Positions 56,713-64,000 of a stretch of 64,000 nucleotides of DNA are shown here, one piece after another (positions within the stretch are counted from its first letter, which is position 1; each line of letters begins with the position of its first letter). The notes under the pieces are model-generated. The model did no database searches. It was not told the origin of the DNA and was given only the letters and a program-made list of their open reading frames with translations. Both the position numbers and the translations under genes were made by a program. This stretch comes from Sphaerisporangium siamense (GTDB taxonomy: Bacteria > Actinomycetota > Actinomycetes > Streptosporangiales > Streptosporangiaceae), in contig NZ_JACHND010000001.1 of NCBI RefSeq assembly GCF_014205275.1, positions 4,402,001 to 4,466,000 on the forward strand, in the 5' to 3' direction.

Positions 56713-58521
56713 TCAGGCCCCGGAGGCCACCGGGTCCTCCCACCGGCCCATCAGGTCCCGGTACAGCGGCGAGGCGGCGATCATCTCCTCGTGCGTGCCC
56801 ACCTGGGCGCGGACGCCGTCCATCACCAGCACCCGCCGGGCCCGCAGCGCCGAGGTGAGCCGGTGCGCGATGACGATCAGCGTCCCCTCGCGCGCGGCGA
56901 ACGCCTCCTCCGCCCGCGCCTCGGCGGCCGGATCGAGGTGGCAGGTGGCCTCGTCCAGCAGGATCAGCCGCGCCGGCGACAGGTAGGCGCGGGTCAGCGC
57001 GATGAGCTGCCGCTCGCCCGAGGACAGCTCGGACGGCTCCACCATCGCGTCGTACCCGCCGATCCGCGCGGCCAGCTCCGCCATGCCGACCGCGTCCACC
57101 GCCTTGTCCACCTCCGACGGCGAACGCCCCGGCGCCAGGTACGTCAGGTTCTCGCCGAGCGTACCCCGGAAGACATACGCCTCCTGCGGGATCAGCACCC
57201 GCGCCGCGCTCAGCGCGGGGCCGGACAGGCTCGTCACGGGAACGCCGCCGATCAGCACCTGCCCGTCGTGCGGCCGGAGCAGACCGGCCGCCAGGGCCGC
57301 GACCGTGGACTTGCCGATACCGCTCGGGCCGACGACCGCCAGATGGTCCCCCTCGCGCACGGCGAGGCTCAGGTCCGAGACCACCGGCTCGGCCGCGGGA
57401 CCGTAGGCGAACGTCACCCGGCGCAGCCGCAGCAGCGCACTGCGGGGCGCCGTGTCCGGGCCGCCCGCCGTGAGCGTTTTCCGCGGCGCGGGCCCCATGG
57501 ACAGGATGCGTTCCAGGGCCACCACCAGCCGCACGCCGTTCACCCCGACCCCCTGGACCAGGCCGCCGAGCGCGGGCGTCAGCGACTGGGCCACGTACGT
57601 CAGCGTGCCGAGGATGACCCCGGCAGTGGCGCCGTCGCGCACGAGGGCCGGCGTGGCGACCAGGACCATCAGGATGGGCAGCCACCCGCCGATGGCGAGC
57701 GAGAGCGTGCGCGCGGCGGTGAGCCGGGCGAGCGCCTTGGCCACCTCCGCCTGGCGCGTCACGTCCCGTCCGACCACGGCGGCGGCACGGTCCTCCGCGC
57801 CGCACGCCGTGACGTCGCGCAGCGCGTCCACCATCGCCGCCACCGAGGACGCGGTGCCCTCCTCGGCCAGGATCAGCCGCCGCTGCAGCCGCGCCATGGC
57901 CGGGAGCGACGCGGAGAACAGCGCGAGCCCGGCGGCCAGCGGCAGCAGCACCAGCGGCAGCACCGCGTCCATCAGCGTGAGCACCCCCACCAGCACGCCC
58001 GTCACCGAGAACAGGAACGACCTGCTCACCGCGATCACGGCGGCGAAGGAGTCGCGGGCGAGCTCGACCTGGCGGCCGAGCCTGGCCAGCGCGGCGCTGT
58101 CCGGGCGCAGGCCCGAGGCGGCGGTGCGGTACAGCGTGCCCGCCACGACCCGGCGCAGCAGCGTGTCGCGGAACGGCTCGACGATCGCCGCGATGGCCAG
58201 CAGCACCTGGCGGGCGCCGAGCGCGGCGGCCAGCCACGCGGCGGCCATCAGGCCCAGCCACGCCAGGCCCGTCCCCGGGCGGCCCGCCGAGAAGCCGTCG
58301 TCCAGCGCGTGCGCGAGGGCCTGGCCGGACAGGAACGCGGGCGCCGCCTCGGCGAGCGACCAGGCGAACAGCCGCACCAGGACGCCCGGCCGCCGCCGCG
58401 CCGCCCCCCACAACAGCCGCCGCGCCTCCGTCCGCGTACCCTGTCGCGCGGCCTCCGTCCGCGTGCCGCCCGGCCGTCCCGCGCGCGCGCCCTCTCGCTG
58501 TCCCGTCCGGCGGAGGGTCAT
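56713..58521 (-). CDS. ABC transporter, RamB-like lanthipeptide exporter half
   Basis: A 602-aa protein from ATG 58521, which overlaps the partner's stop as ATGA; the longer open frame to 58860 lies inside the partner gene. A six-helix ABC membrane domain occupies residues 20-320. The ATPase has Walker A GPSGIGKS, a variant signature LSSGERQLIALTRAY, Walker B RLILLDEATCHLDP and the switch His in VIAHRL. With the upstream ABC protein it probably forms a heterodimer exporting the modified peptide, as RamA/RamB do in SapB loci. Confidence 0.85.
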   Translation of the reverse strand: MTLRRTGQREGARAGRPGGTRTEAARQGTRTEARRLLWGAARRRPGVLVRLFAWSLAEAAPAFLSGQALAHALDDGFSAGRPGTGLAWLGLMAAAWLAAALGARQVLLAIAAIVEPFRDTLLRRVVAGTLYRTAASGLRPDSAALARLGRQVELARDSFAAVIAVSRSFLFSVTGVLVGVLTLMDAVLPLVLLPLAAGLALFSASLPAMARLQRRLILAEEGTASSVAAMVDALRDVTACGAEDRAAAVVGRDVTRQAEVAKALARLTAARTLSLAIGGWLPILMVLVATPALVRDGATAGVILGTLTYVAQSLTPALGGLVQGVGVNGVRLVVALERILSMGPAPRKTLTAGGPDTAPRSALLRLRRVTFAYGPAAEPVVSDLSLAVREGDHLAVVGPSGIGKSTVAALAAGLLRPHDGQVLIGGVPVTSLSGPALSAARVLIPQEAYVFRGTLGENLTYLAPGRSPSEVDKAVDAVGMAELAARIGGYDAMVEPSELSSGERQLIALTRAYLSPARLILLDEATCHLDPAAEARAEEAFAAREGTLIVIAHRLTSALRARRVLVMDGVRAQVGTHEEMIAASPLYRDLMGRWEDPVASGA

Positions 58522-60611
58522 CGCGGCTCCGCCGCCGGGGAGGGTGCGGCGGAAGGTGCCGCGGAAGCCGGGGTGGAAGGCGCCGGTGGAGGTACCGGGG
58601 AGGACGCCGGGGAAGGCGCTGGAGGAGACGTAGGAGAGGGTGCCGGTGACGCCGTCGGGGAGGAGGCCGGCGGCGTCACCGGCGGGGAATGCCGCGGTGC
58701 CAGGGAGTCGTGTGGCACGCGCGGTGTGGATTCGAGGCCGTGTCCGCCCTGGTCCGTCGCCTGGCCCTGGTCCGTCGCCTTGTCCGTGACCTGTCCCGCG
58801 ACCTGTCCCGCCACTTGTCCCGCTACCTGGAACACGGCGCGGTAACGCGCGTCGCGCCACAGCACCTCGTGCGTGCCGCGCCCGCGGATCCGCCCGTCCT
58901 CCAGCCAGACCACCAGGTCCGCGCGGGCGGCCGTGGCCGCGCGGTGGGCGACGATCAGCCGGGTGCGGTCGCGCAGCTCCTCGGTCAGCGCCCGCGCGAC
59001 CTGGTACTCGGTCACGGTGTCCAGGCTGGAGGTGGCGTCGTCCAGGATCAGCAGCCGCCCGCCGTGGGCGAAGGCGCGGGCGAGCCCCACCCGCTGGCGT
59101 TCGCCGCCCGACATGGGCGCCTCCTCGACCGGCGTGTCATAGGCCCGGGGCAGCCTGCGGATGAACGCGTCCGCCGCGGCGGCCTCGCCGGCGGCCCTGA
59201 CCGCCTCGTCGGACCCGCCGGGCGCGATGGCCTCGCGCAGGGTGTGGCCGAACAGCACAGGGCGCTCGAACGCGTAGCCGGCCGCCCCGCGCAGCGCGGC
59301 GCGGGAGAGCCGGGGGAGCGGGACCCCGTCGAGCAGGACCTCGCCGCGGTCGGGGTCGAGCAGGCGCCCGGCGACGGCCGCCAGCGCCGACTTCCCGCTG
59401 CCCGACCTGCCCACCACCGCCAGCGCGGCCCCTCCCGGCACGGTGAGGTCGATGTCGCGCAGCACCGGCCGCCCGTCGGCGTACGCGCTGACGCCGCGTA
59501 GCTCCAGGCGCCCGCGTTCGGCCCCCGCGCCGGGCGGCTCCTCGTGCCCGTAGGTGGGGGCGGGCAGGTCGAGGACCTGGCGCACCCGCCGCGCCGCCGA
59601 GCGGGCGCGGGCGAGCCGGTTCAGGTAGCCGAGCGCCGAGCCGATGCCCGCGCCGAGCACCGCGTACCGGGCCGCGGCGAACAGCTCGCCCACGGTGAGC
59701 GCCCCGGCCGCCAGGCGCAGGCCGCCGACGCCGATCACGGCGGTCTCCAGCAGGGGGACGACGATGGCGGCCTGCACGCCCGCGCGGGCGTTCACCCGCC
59801 ACACGGCCATGCCGAATCCGCGCAGGCGGGTCAGGGGCGCGAGGACGCGGCGCACCTCCTGCTCCTCGGTCCCGGCGGCGGCGATGGTGCGCGCGCCCGC
59901 CAGCGCGTCGATGAGCCGGGAGGCGATGTCGCTCTGGGCCTCCTGGTAGCCGGAGGAGACGGCGGTGGTCTCGCGCAGGAAGGCGCGCAGGACGAGCAGG
60001 ATCACGGTGAGGCCCGCGGCGAACGCCACCGCGAGCCAGGGGTCGATGAGCGCCAGCGCGACCAGAGACCCGGCGGCCGGCACGAGCAGGGAGACGGCCG
60101 TGATCACGGCCTCAGGGGCGGCGCCGACCTCCTCGGCGTTGGTCCCGGCCCGGGTGACCAGGTCGCCCGCGGGGTGCCGGCGGGACATCGCGGGCCCGAC
60201 GGCGAGAATGTGGCGGACCACGCGCTCGCGCAGCAGTCGCGCGGCCTGCGCGCCGCCGGATCCCGAGGCGAGGACCGCCACCGCGTCGCAGGCGACGACC
60301 GTGGCGACGAGCGAGGCGCACAGCACGAGGACGCCGGTGGGGTCGCCGGAGGGGGAGACGAGGACGTCGACGGCCCGGCCGAGCGCGCCGGGGAGCATGA
60401 GCTCGACCACGGCGCCGGCCAGCGCGGTCGCGGCGTAGATGTAGGGCCAGGCGCCGCTGCGGCGCACCATCTCCAGCAGGAGTCCGTCGGCGCCGCGGTC
60501 CGGTTTCGCGGCCCCCGCCACGGGAGCCGCCGCCGCGTCGTCGTCCCCGGTGGCGGCGAGGTGTTCCCGGGTGCCGGTCGTCCGGTGGCCCGCCGCCGGG
60601 GTCTCCGACAT
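58518..60611 (-). CDS. ABC transporter, RamA-like lanthipeptide exporter half
   Basis: A 697-aa protein. A 45-residue disordered start, a membrane domain (about 55-335), then the ATPase: Walker A GRSGSGKS, signature MSGGERQRVGLARAF, Walker B RLLILDDATSSLDT, switch His in IVAHRA. After the ATPase comes an unusual tail of about 90 residues: three VAGQ repeats, a TDxGQATDQG stretch and a Pro/Ala/Ser repeat (SPTASPAPSPTSPPAPSP). ATG 60611 after GGAAGGGAAACCTTTGCC. It follows the precursor genes, the ram order. Confidence 0.85.
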   Translation of the reverse strand: MSETPAAGHRTTGTREHLAATGDDDAAAAPVAGAAKPDRGADGLLLEMVRRSGAWPYIYAATALAGAVVELMLPGALGRAVDVLVSPSGDPTGVLVLCASLVATVVACDAVAVLASGSGGAQAARLLRERVVRHILAVGPAMSRRHPAGDLVTRAGTNAEEVGAAPEAVITAVSLLVPAAGSLVALALIDPWLAVAFAAGLTVILLVLRAFLRETTAVSSGYQEAQSDIASRLIDALAGARTIAAAGTEEQEVRRVLAPLTRLRGFGMAVWRVNARAGVQAAIVVPLLETAVIGVGGLRLAAGALTVGELFAAARYAVLGAGIGSALGYLNRLARARSAARRVRQVLDLPAPTYGHEEPPGAGAERGRLELRGVSAYADGRPVLRDIDLTVPGGAALAVVGRSGSGKSALAAVAGRLLDPDRGEVLLDGVPLPRLSRAALRGAAGYAFERPVLFGHTLREAIAPGGSDEAVRAAGEAAAADAFIRRLPRAYDTPVEEAPMSGGERQRVGLARAFAHGGRLLILDDATSSLDTVTEYQVARALTEELRDRTRLIVAHRAATAARADLVVWLEDGRIRGRGTHEVLWRDARYRAVFQVAGQVAGQVAGQVTDKATDQGQATDQGGHGLESTPRVPHDSLAPRHSPPVTPPASSPTASPAPSPTSPPAPSPASSPVPPPAPSTPASAAPSAAPSPAAEPR

Positions 60612-60712
60612 GGCAAAGGTTTCCCTTCCGATGGTTCCGGGAATGGACCAGCCTGGAGCGGCCGGGTCAGGGCCGCCCCAGGCGAGAGGTCACTCGTTCA
60701 GGTACCGCGGAG

Positions 60713-60844
60713 TCAGTTGCCGCAGAGGATGCTGAGGCTGCTGTTCTCGTGCGGGGTGCAACCGACCAGGCTCAGGCTGCTGCCGCCGCCGCCGTGGCCG
60801 CCGCCGCCGGGAAGCTCCATGTCCTGCAGGTCGAGAAGCGCCAT
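60713..60844 (-). CDS. Class III lanthipeptide precursor 2 (SapB-like)
   Basis: A 43-aa precursor. Leader: MALLDLQDMEL, the helix recognised by class III synthetases. A PGGGGHGGGG spacer leads to the core SSLSLVGCTPHENSSLSI, then LCGN. Two motifs S-x-x-S-x3-C (22-29) and S-x-x-S-x2-C (35-41) match the two (methyl)labionin/lanthionine rings of SapB. It differs from precursor 1 only at residue 27 (Val for Leu). GAAAGGG upstream. Predicted morphogenetic surfactant peptide. Confidence 0.9.
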   Translation of the reverse strand: MALLDLQDMELPGGGGHGGGGSSLSLVGCTPHENSSLSILCGN

Positions 60845-60905
60845 GGGGATCACGCCCTTTCTTTTCGCCGGATTTCGGGGTACCGCTGGGAACTTCTGAG
60901 AGATG

Positions 60906-61037
60906 TCAGTTGCCGCAGAGGATGCTGAGGCTGCTGTTCTCGTGCGGGGTGCAACCCAGGAGGCTCAGGCTGCTGCCGCCGCCGCCGTGGCCGCCGCCAC
61001 CGGGCAGCTCCATGTCCTGAAGGTCCAGAAGCGCCAT
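60906..61037 (-). CDS. Class III lanthipeptide precursor 1 (SapB-like)
   Basis: A 43-aa precursor starting 6 nt after the synthetase stop. Same leader and Gly/His spacer as precursor 2; core SSLSLLGCTPHENSSLSI then LCGN. The Shine-Dalgarno AAGGAGGTGA (61044-61053) is a complete anti-16S match and includes the synthetase stop codon, so translation is likely coupled and very efficient. Ser22, Ser25, Cys29 and Ser35, Ser38, Cys41 are the expected ring residues. Confidence 0.92.
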   Translation of the reverse strand: MALLDLQDMELPGGGGHGGGGSSLSLLGCTPHENSSLSILCGN

Positions 61038-61043
61038 GTCATG

Positions 61044-63755
61044 TCACCTCCTTCCGCTTTCAGGAGGAACCGCCGTCCCGGCGGGCGTGCCGGGCGGGGA
61101 GATGAAGGGCAGGGTCACCGGCTGGTCGTGCAGCACGGCGCCCAGCGCGAGGACCACGCCGGCGGTACCGCTGCCGAGGTCCATCGAGAGCCGGAGCAAC
61201 TGGTTGCCCGGGAAGGCCAGCCCGCCGCCGTAGGGCATCGCGTGCCAGGCCAGCCGCGCCACCTGGTCGGCCACCTCGGGGGAGTGGCGGTCGACGTCGG
61301 GGCGCAGGCCCGTGGCCAGCGCGGTGATCATGCCGGCGCGTCCGTTGAACAGGCCTGACTGGACGTAGTACCGGAGCGTCGCGACCGGCCCGATGTCGTG
61401 CAGGGCCTGCCGGAAGTCCGCGTTCTCGCGCCGTTCGAGGTAGTGGCGCAGGACCAGCCCGATGCCGGCCGAGCCCTCGTCCAGGTAGGGGTTGGTGCGC
61501 CAGCCCTGCTGGACCTGGAGCTGCCCGTCGTCGCGGTGGACGCACCGGCGCAGGTCCTGCCGCAGCGCCACCTCCGCGTGGTCGAGCAGCGCGGCGTCGC
61601 CCGTGGCGTCGTAGGCCCGCAGGAACAGCAGCGCCGGGCCCGCGGACCCGCGCATCAGCCCCGCGTGCGGGTGGGCGCCGCCGCTGATCTCGGGGACGCT
61701 CTCGACCGTGCCGAGCCGGTCGGCGACCAGGTCGACGATCCTGCCCGCGCCGTCGAGGATCTCGCGGTCCCCGGTCGCGCGGCCGAAGTGCAGCAGGTTC
61801 AGCCCGATTCCCGCCAGGCCCGAGTACAGGCTCTGGCCGAGCCGCTCCCACTTCTCGCGCAGGCACAGGGAGACGAGCTCCAGGGCGTCCTCGCGCCGGC
61901 CGATCGCGTCCAAGGCGTAGGCGACGCCGTGCAGGCCGTCCCAGAAGCCGAGACCGGTGCCGTGCTCGGGGGCGAAGGCCCGCTCGCGCAGCCAGCCCTC
62001 GTACTCGGGGAACCGCCCCGCCCCGGTCGCCGCGAGGGCGTACAGGACGCCGGCCGCTCCGCTGGCCAGGTTCAGCCCGCCGCCCGGCAGGAACTGCGTC
62101 GAATCGCCGGGGAACAGCCGGTCGTGGCGCTGGGGGGTCGCGGAGGCGAGGATCGCCCGGCGTGCGGCGTCCCTGAGCGAGGCCCAGGAGGCCCGGCCCG
62201 GCAGCGGCAGCTCGCGCATCGCCCGCGTGTCGGGCCGCTCCCCGACCGCGCTGACCGTGCCGGCCGTGTTCGCGGTGTTCGCGGTGTTCGTCGTGTTCGC
62301 GGTGTCGCCCGTGGTCTCCGGGGTGCCCGCCGGCGCGGCGCTCCGCTCCGGGCCGAGGATGGTCTCGACCGCCTCGTCGATGAATTCGCGCGGCACCGGG
62401 AAGGTCTCGCGCACCAGGTCGGCGAGGTGGACCACCTTGGCCCGGTGCAGGGGGATCAGCACCGTGGACATCGTGGCGAACAGGCTCAGGCGCATGCAGG
62501 CGAGCGAGTACTTGTCGGCCTCCACGCCGACCCGGTCGGGGGGAGGGCAGAAGCCGGGGTTGGCGAGCGTCGGCCGGGTGTTCTCCTCCGCCAGGCTGGC
62601 CACCTCGAAGTCGATGAGCACGGCCCGGTCGCCCTCGACCAGGACGTTGAAGGGGTGCAGGTCACCGAACACGACCCCGCGCTCGTGCAGGGAGGCGATG
62701 GCGCGCTCCACCTGGCCGAGCATCCTGAGCGCCCACTCGGTGTACTCCGCGGCGTCCTCGGGGGTGATCGCCGCGCGGATCAGCGGGTGGCGCCGCACCG
62801 ACTCCTGGCTGAGCGTGGGGCCGTCCACGAACTCCTGGACCAGGAAGTGGTGGTCGCCGACGGTGAAGTAGTCGCGCATGCCCGGCACGGCGTCCAGCCC
62901 GTCGAGCCGGCGCAGCATGTCCGCCTCGTGCCGGAGGCGCGCCACGGCGTCGCGGCCGACCGCGTCGAGCCCGGCGTGCGGCCTGGCCTCCTTGAGCACC
63001 ACCGTCTCGCCGGTGCGGGTGTCGGTCGCCTTGTAGACGCCGCCGCCGTTGGAGAAGTGCAGCACGCTCTCGATCGCGTACGGCAGGTCGGCCATGGTCA
63101 CCGCGTTGCGGGCGGCGAGGTGGGGCTCCAGGAAGGCGGGCAGCGTGACCCAGGGCGGGGGTGAGAAGGAGGGGCCGCGGCGGTCGGGCACGAGGACGCC
63201 GTCGGGGTCCTCGATCGCCAGCACGCGGTCCAGGTTGGCGTTGAGGCAGAACCGCTCGGCGAAGCCGCCGTAGCGGACGAACAGGGGGCCCTCGCCGATG
63301 CGCAGGTCGCTCAGGATGTAGGGGCCGGTCACGCCGCGCAGGAGCTCGTCGAGTTCCTTGATCACCAGTTCGAGCTCGGCCTCGTCCAAGGGGTAGATCG
63401 TGACCAGCTTGCCGCTGCTGCCCCGGTCGGCGTACTTGGAGCTCTGCATCATCGCGACGCGCGGACCGCGCAGGAACTTGAAGCTGGTCCGCCGGCCGAC
63501 GCAGTAGTCCCAGACGATGTCCAGCGTCTTCTCGGCGTCGGCCAGGCAGGAGGAGATGTGGATCTTCCAGCCCTGCGACGGCAGCGCTCTGTCCGCCGGC
63601 CCGTAGTGCAGCCACGTGTCCGTGACGCGGTGGTCCCACCCGGGAGGCACGGGCCTGCCGGCAATGGGGAAATCCGGATACTTGGCCCGCTGGTTGTCAA
63701 GGGTGTCGTAAAACAACGGATCCGCTTGGCAATAGACCTCGTACCGGGTGGTCAC
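61044..63755 (-). CDS. lanKC: Class III lanthipeptide synthetase (LanKC / RamC-like)
   Basis: A 903-aa three-domain enzyme. Residues 1-220 form the phosphoSer/Thr lyase. Residues 225-465 form the kinase, with glycine loop FSNGGGVYKA (234-243), K255 in VVLK, catalytic D365 in VVFGDLHPFN and D382 in IDFE. Residues 480-500 are a Thr/Asn/Ala linker. Residues 520-903 form the cyclase domain (LASGAAGVLYALAATGAG), lacking the zinc Cys/His ligands of LanC, as usual for class III. It phosphorylates, eliminates and cyclises the precursors. GTG 63755. Confidence 0.93.
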   Translation of the reverse strand: MTTRYEVYCQADPLFYDTLDNQRAKYPDFPIAGRPVPPGWDHRVTDTWLHYGPADRALPSQGWKIHISSCLADAEKTLDIVWDYCVGRRTSFKFLRGPRVAMMQSSKYADRGSSGKLVTIYPLDEAELELVIKELDELLRGVTGPYILSDLRIGEGPLFVRYGGFAERFCLNANLDRVLAIEDPDGVLVPDRRGPSFSPPPWVTLPAFLEPHLAARNAVTMADLPYAIESVLHFSNGGGVYKATDTRTGETVVLKEARPHAGLDAVGRDAVARLRHEADMLRRLDGLDAVPGMRDYFTVGDHHFLVQEFVDGPTLSQESVRRHPLIRAAITPEDAAEYTEWALRMLGQVERAIASLHERGVVFGDLHPFNVLVEGDRAVLIDFEVASLAEENTRPTLANPGFCPPPDRVGVEADKYSLACMRLSLFATMSTVLIPLHRAKVVHLADLVRETFPVPREFIDEAVETILGPERSAAPAGTPETTGDTANTTNTANTANTAGTVSAVGERPDTRAMRELPLPGRASWASLRDAARRAILASATPQRHDRLFPGDSTQFLPGGGLNLASGAAGVLYALAATGAGRFPEYEGWLRERAFAPEHGTGLGFWDGLHGVAYALDAIGRREDALELVSLCLREKWERLGQSLYSGLAGIGLNLLHFGRATGDREILDGAGRIVDLVADRLGTVESVPEISGGAHPHAGLMRGSAGPALLFLRAYDATGDAALLDHAEVALRQDLRRCVHRDDGQLQVQQGWRTNPYLDEGSAGIGLVLRHYLERRENADFRQALHDIGPVATLRYYVQSGLFNGRAGMITALATGLRPDVDRHSPEVADQVARLAWHAMPYGGGLAFPGNQLLRLSMDLGSGTAGVVLALGAVLHDQPVTLPFISPPGTPAGTAVPPESGRR
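62266..62301. repeat. 9-bp minisatellite in the synthetase linker
   Basis: Four tandem 9-bp units (GTGTTCGCG three times and GTGTTCGTC once) encode the NTA-type repeats between kinase and cyclase domains. A partial fifth unit follows at 62302. Confidence 0.7.
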
Positions 63756-64000
63756 GTCTCACGCCCCTCTCTCTGCTCGATCGCTGGGATGAGAATTACG
63801 GATAACCCCAGCCATGGCTAGTGACGGTACCCATAGGTGTCATATGCGGATGTCACTATTGCATTAGTGATGACTGTCATAGTCAGCGGCAATGACCTGT
63901 GGTTTTACGAACTTCCGGACTCGTCAAGAAAGTTCAAGAAGATTTGTGGCTTGACCTGGTTTAAGGGCAAAAAATGACCTTGACCTGGGGTGACGCAAAC
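63756..64000. other. Intergenic region upstream of the synthetase
   Basis: No gene seen. Besides the two dyads it holds a 10-bp direct repeat CTTGACCTGG (63950-63959 and 63979-63988). A start site for the lanKC operon must lie here, but no clear -35/-10 pair stands out. Noticeably AT-richer than the genes. Confidence 0.5.
63853..63885. promoter_or_regulatory. Two adjacent dyads upstream of the lanthipeptide operon
   Basis: TCACTA-N6-TAGTGA (63853-63870) and TGACT-N5-AGTCA (63871-63885) are perfect and abut each other about 100 bp upstream of the synthetase start. Three TGTCA copies (63838, 63851, 63875) overlap them. They may bind a LuxR-type (RamR-like) or other regulator; no such gene is in the window. 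Confidence 0.5.

Noticed and set aside
58521-58860. N-terminal extension of the second exporter gene
   Set aside because: It lies wholly inside the first exporter gene and is Gly/Arg/Pro-rich; the ATG at 58521 gives an ATGA overlap and a normal exporter length.
1-64000. Integrase, tRNA genes or CRISPR array
   Set aside because: None could be found in either strand. The prophage's integrase is presumed to be left of the window.

Overview
The window comes from the chromosome of a high-GC actinomycete. Base composition, GTG/TTG starts, an actinobacterial Asp23/AmaP stress operon and a SapB-like class III lanthipeptide locus all point there. Streptosporangiales or Streptomycetales is plausible, but that level is inference. 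About the first 53 kb is an integrated siphovirus-type prophage with its accessory right arm. The rest is host DNA. No integrase is visible, so the left end of the element lies before base 1.

Layout. (1) 1-14.0 kb: an early region of about 30 small genes on the + strand, mostly linked by ATGA, GTGA or TGATG overlaps. Recognisable members are a RusA-type Holliday-junction nuclease, a stand-alone OmpR/PhoB-type winged helix, a WYL-domain protein and a DUF932 protein. A gene-free, C-rich stretch (8259-9090) with seven CATGCC motifs ends at a promoter overlaid by two dyads, which drives the WYL/DUF932 unit. (2) 14.0-16.5 kb: short units separated by terminators, several with a -10 box 6-7 nt before the start codon, suggesting leaderless transcripts. 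(3) 16.5-43.7 kb: HNH nuclease, terminase small and large subunits, portal, a fused prohead protease/major capsid protein, head-tail connectors, tail tube, tail chaperones, tape measure, Dit-like and tip proteins, holin-like proteins and an amidase endolysin. Two long virion-region genes encode an 18-residue repeat, one with 19 copies and no indels. A membrane-anchored NTF2-like moron sits on the opposite strand between tail and lysis genes.

(4) 44.0-53.1 kb: accessory right arm. A leftward cassette of coupled small genes diverges from an XRE/TPR regulator across a perfect 9-bp dyad. Then come an ASCH-domain gene and a small helix-turn-helix gene split by two insertion sequences (IS701-type and IS5-type) stacked at one CTAG target. 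The arm ends at a 52-codon stump of an ECF sigma factor gene, the best candidate for the attachment site.

(5) 53.1-64 kb: host DNA, all on the - strand. It holds a DUF4383 membrane protein, an envelope-stress operon (three Asp23-like proteins, DUF2273, DUF6286, AmaP-like) and a ram/SapB-like locus in the order lanKC, two near-identical 43-aa precursors, two ABC exporters. In known systems LanKC lyses, phosphorylates and cyclises the precursor and the ABC proteins export it. No RamR-type regulator is in the window.
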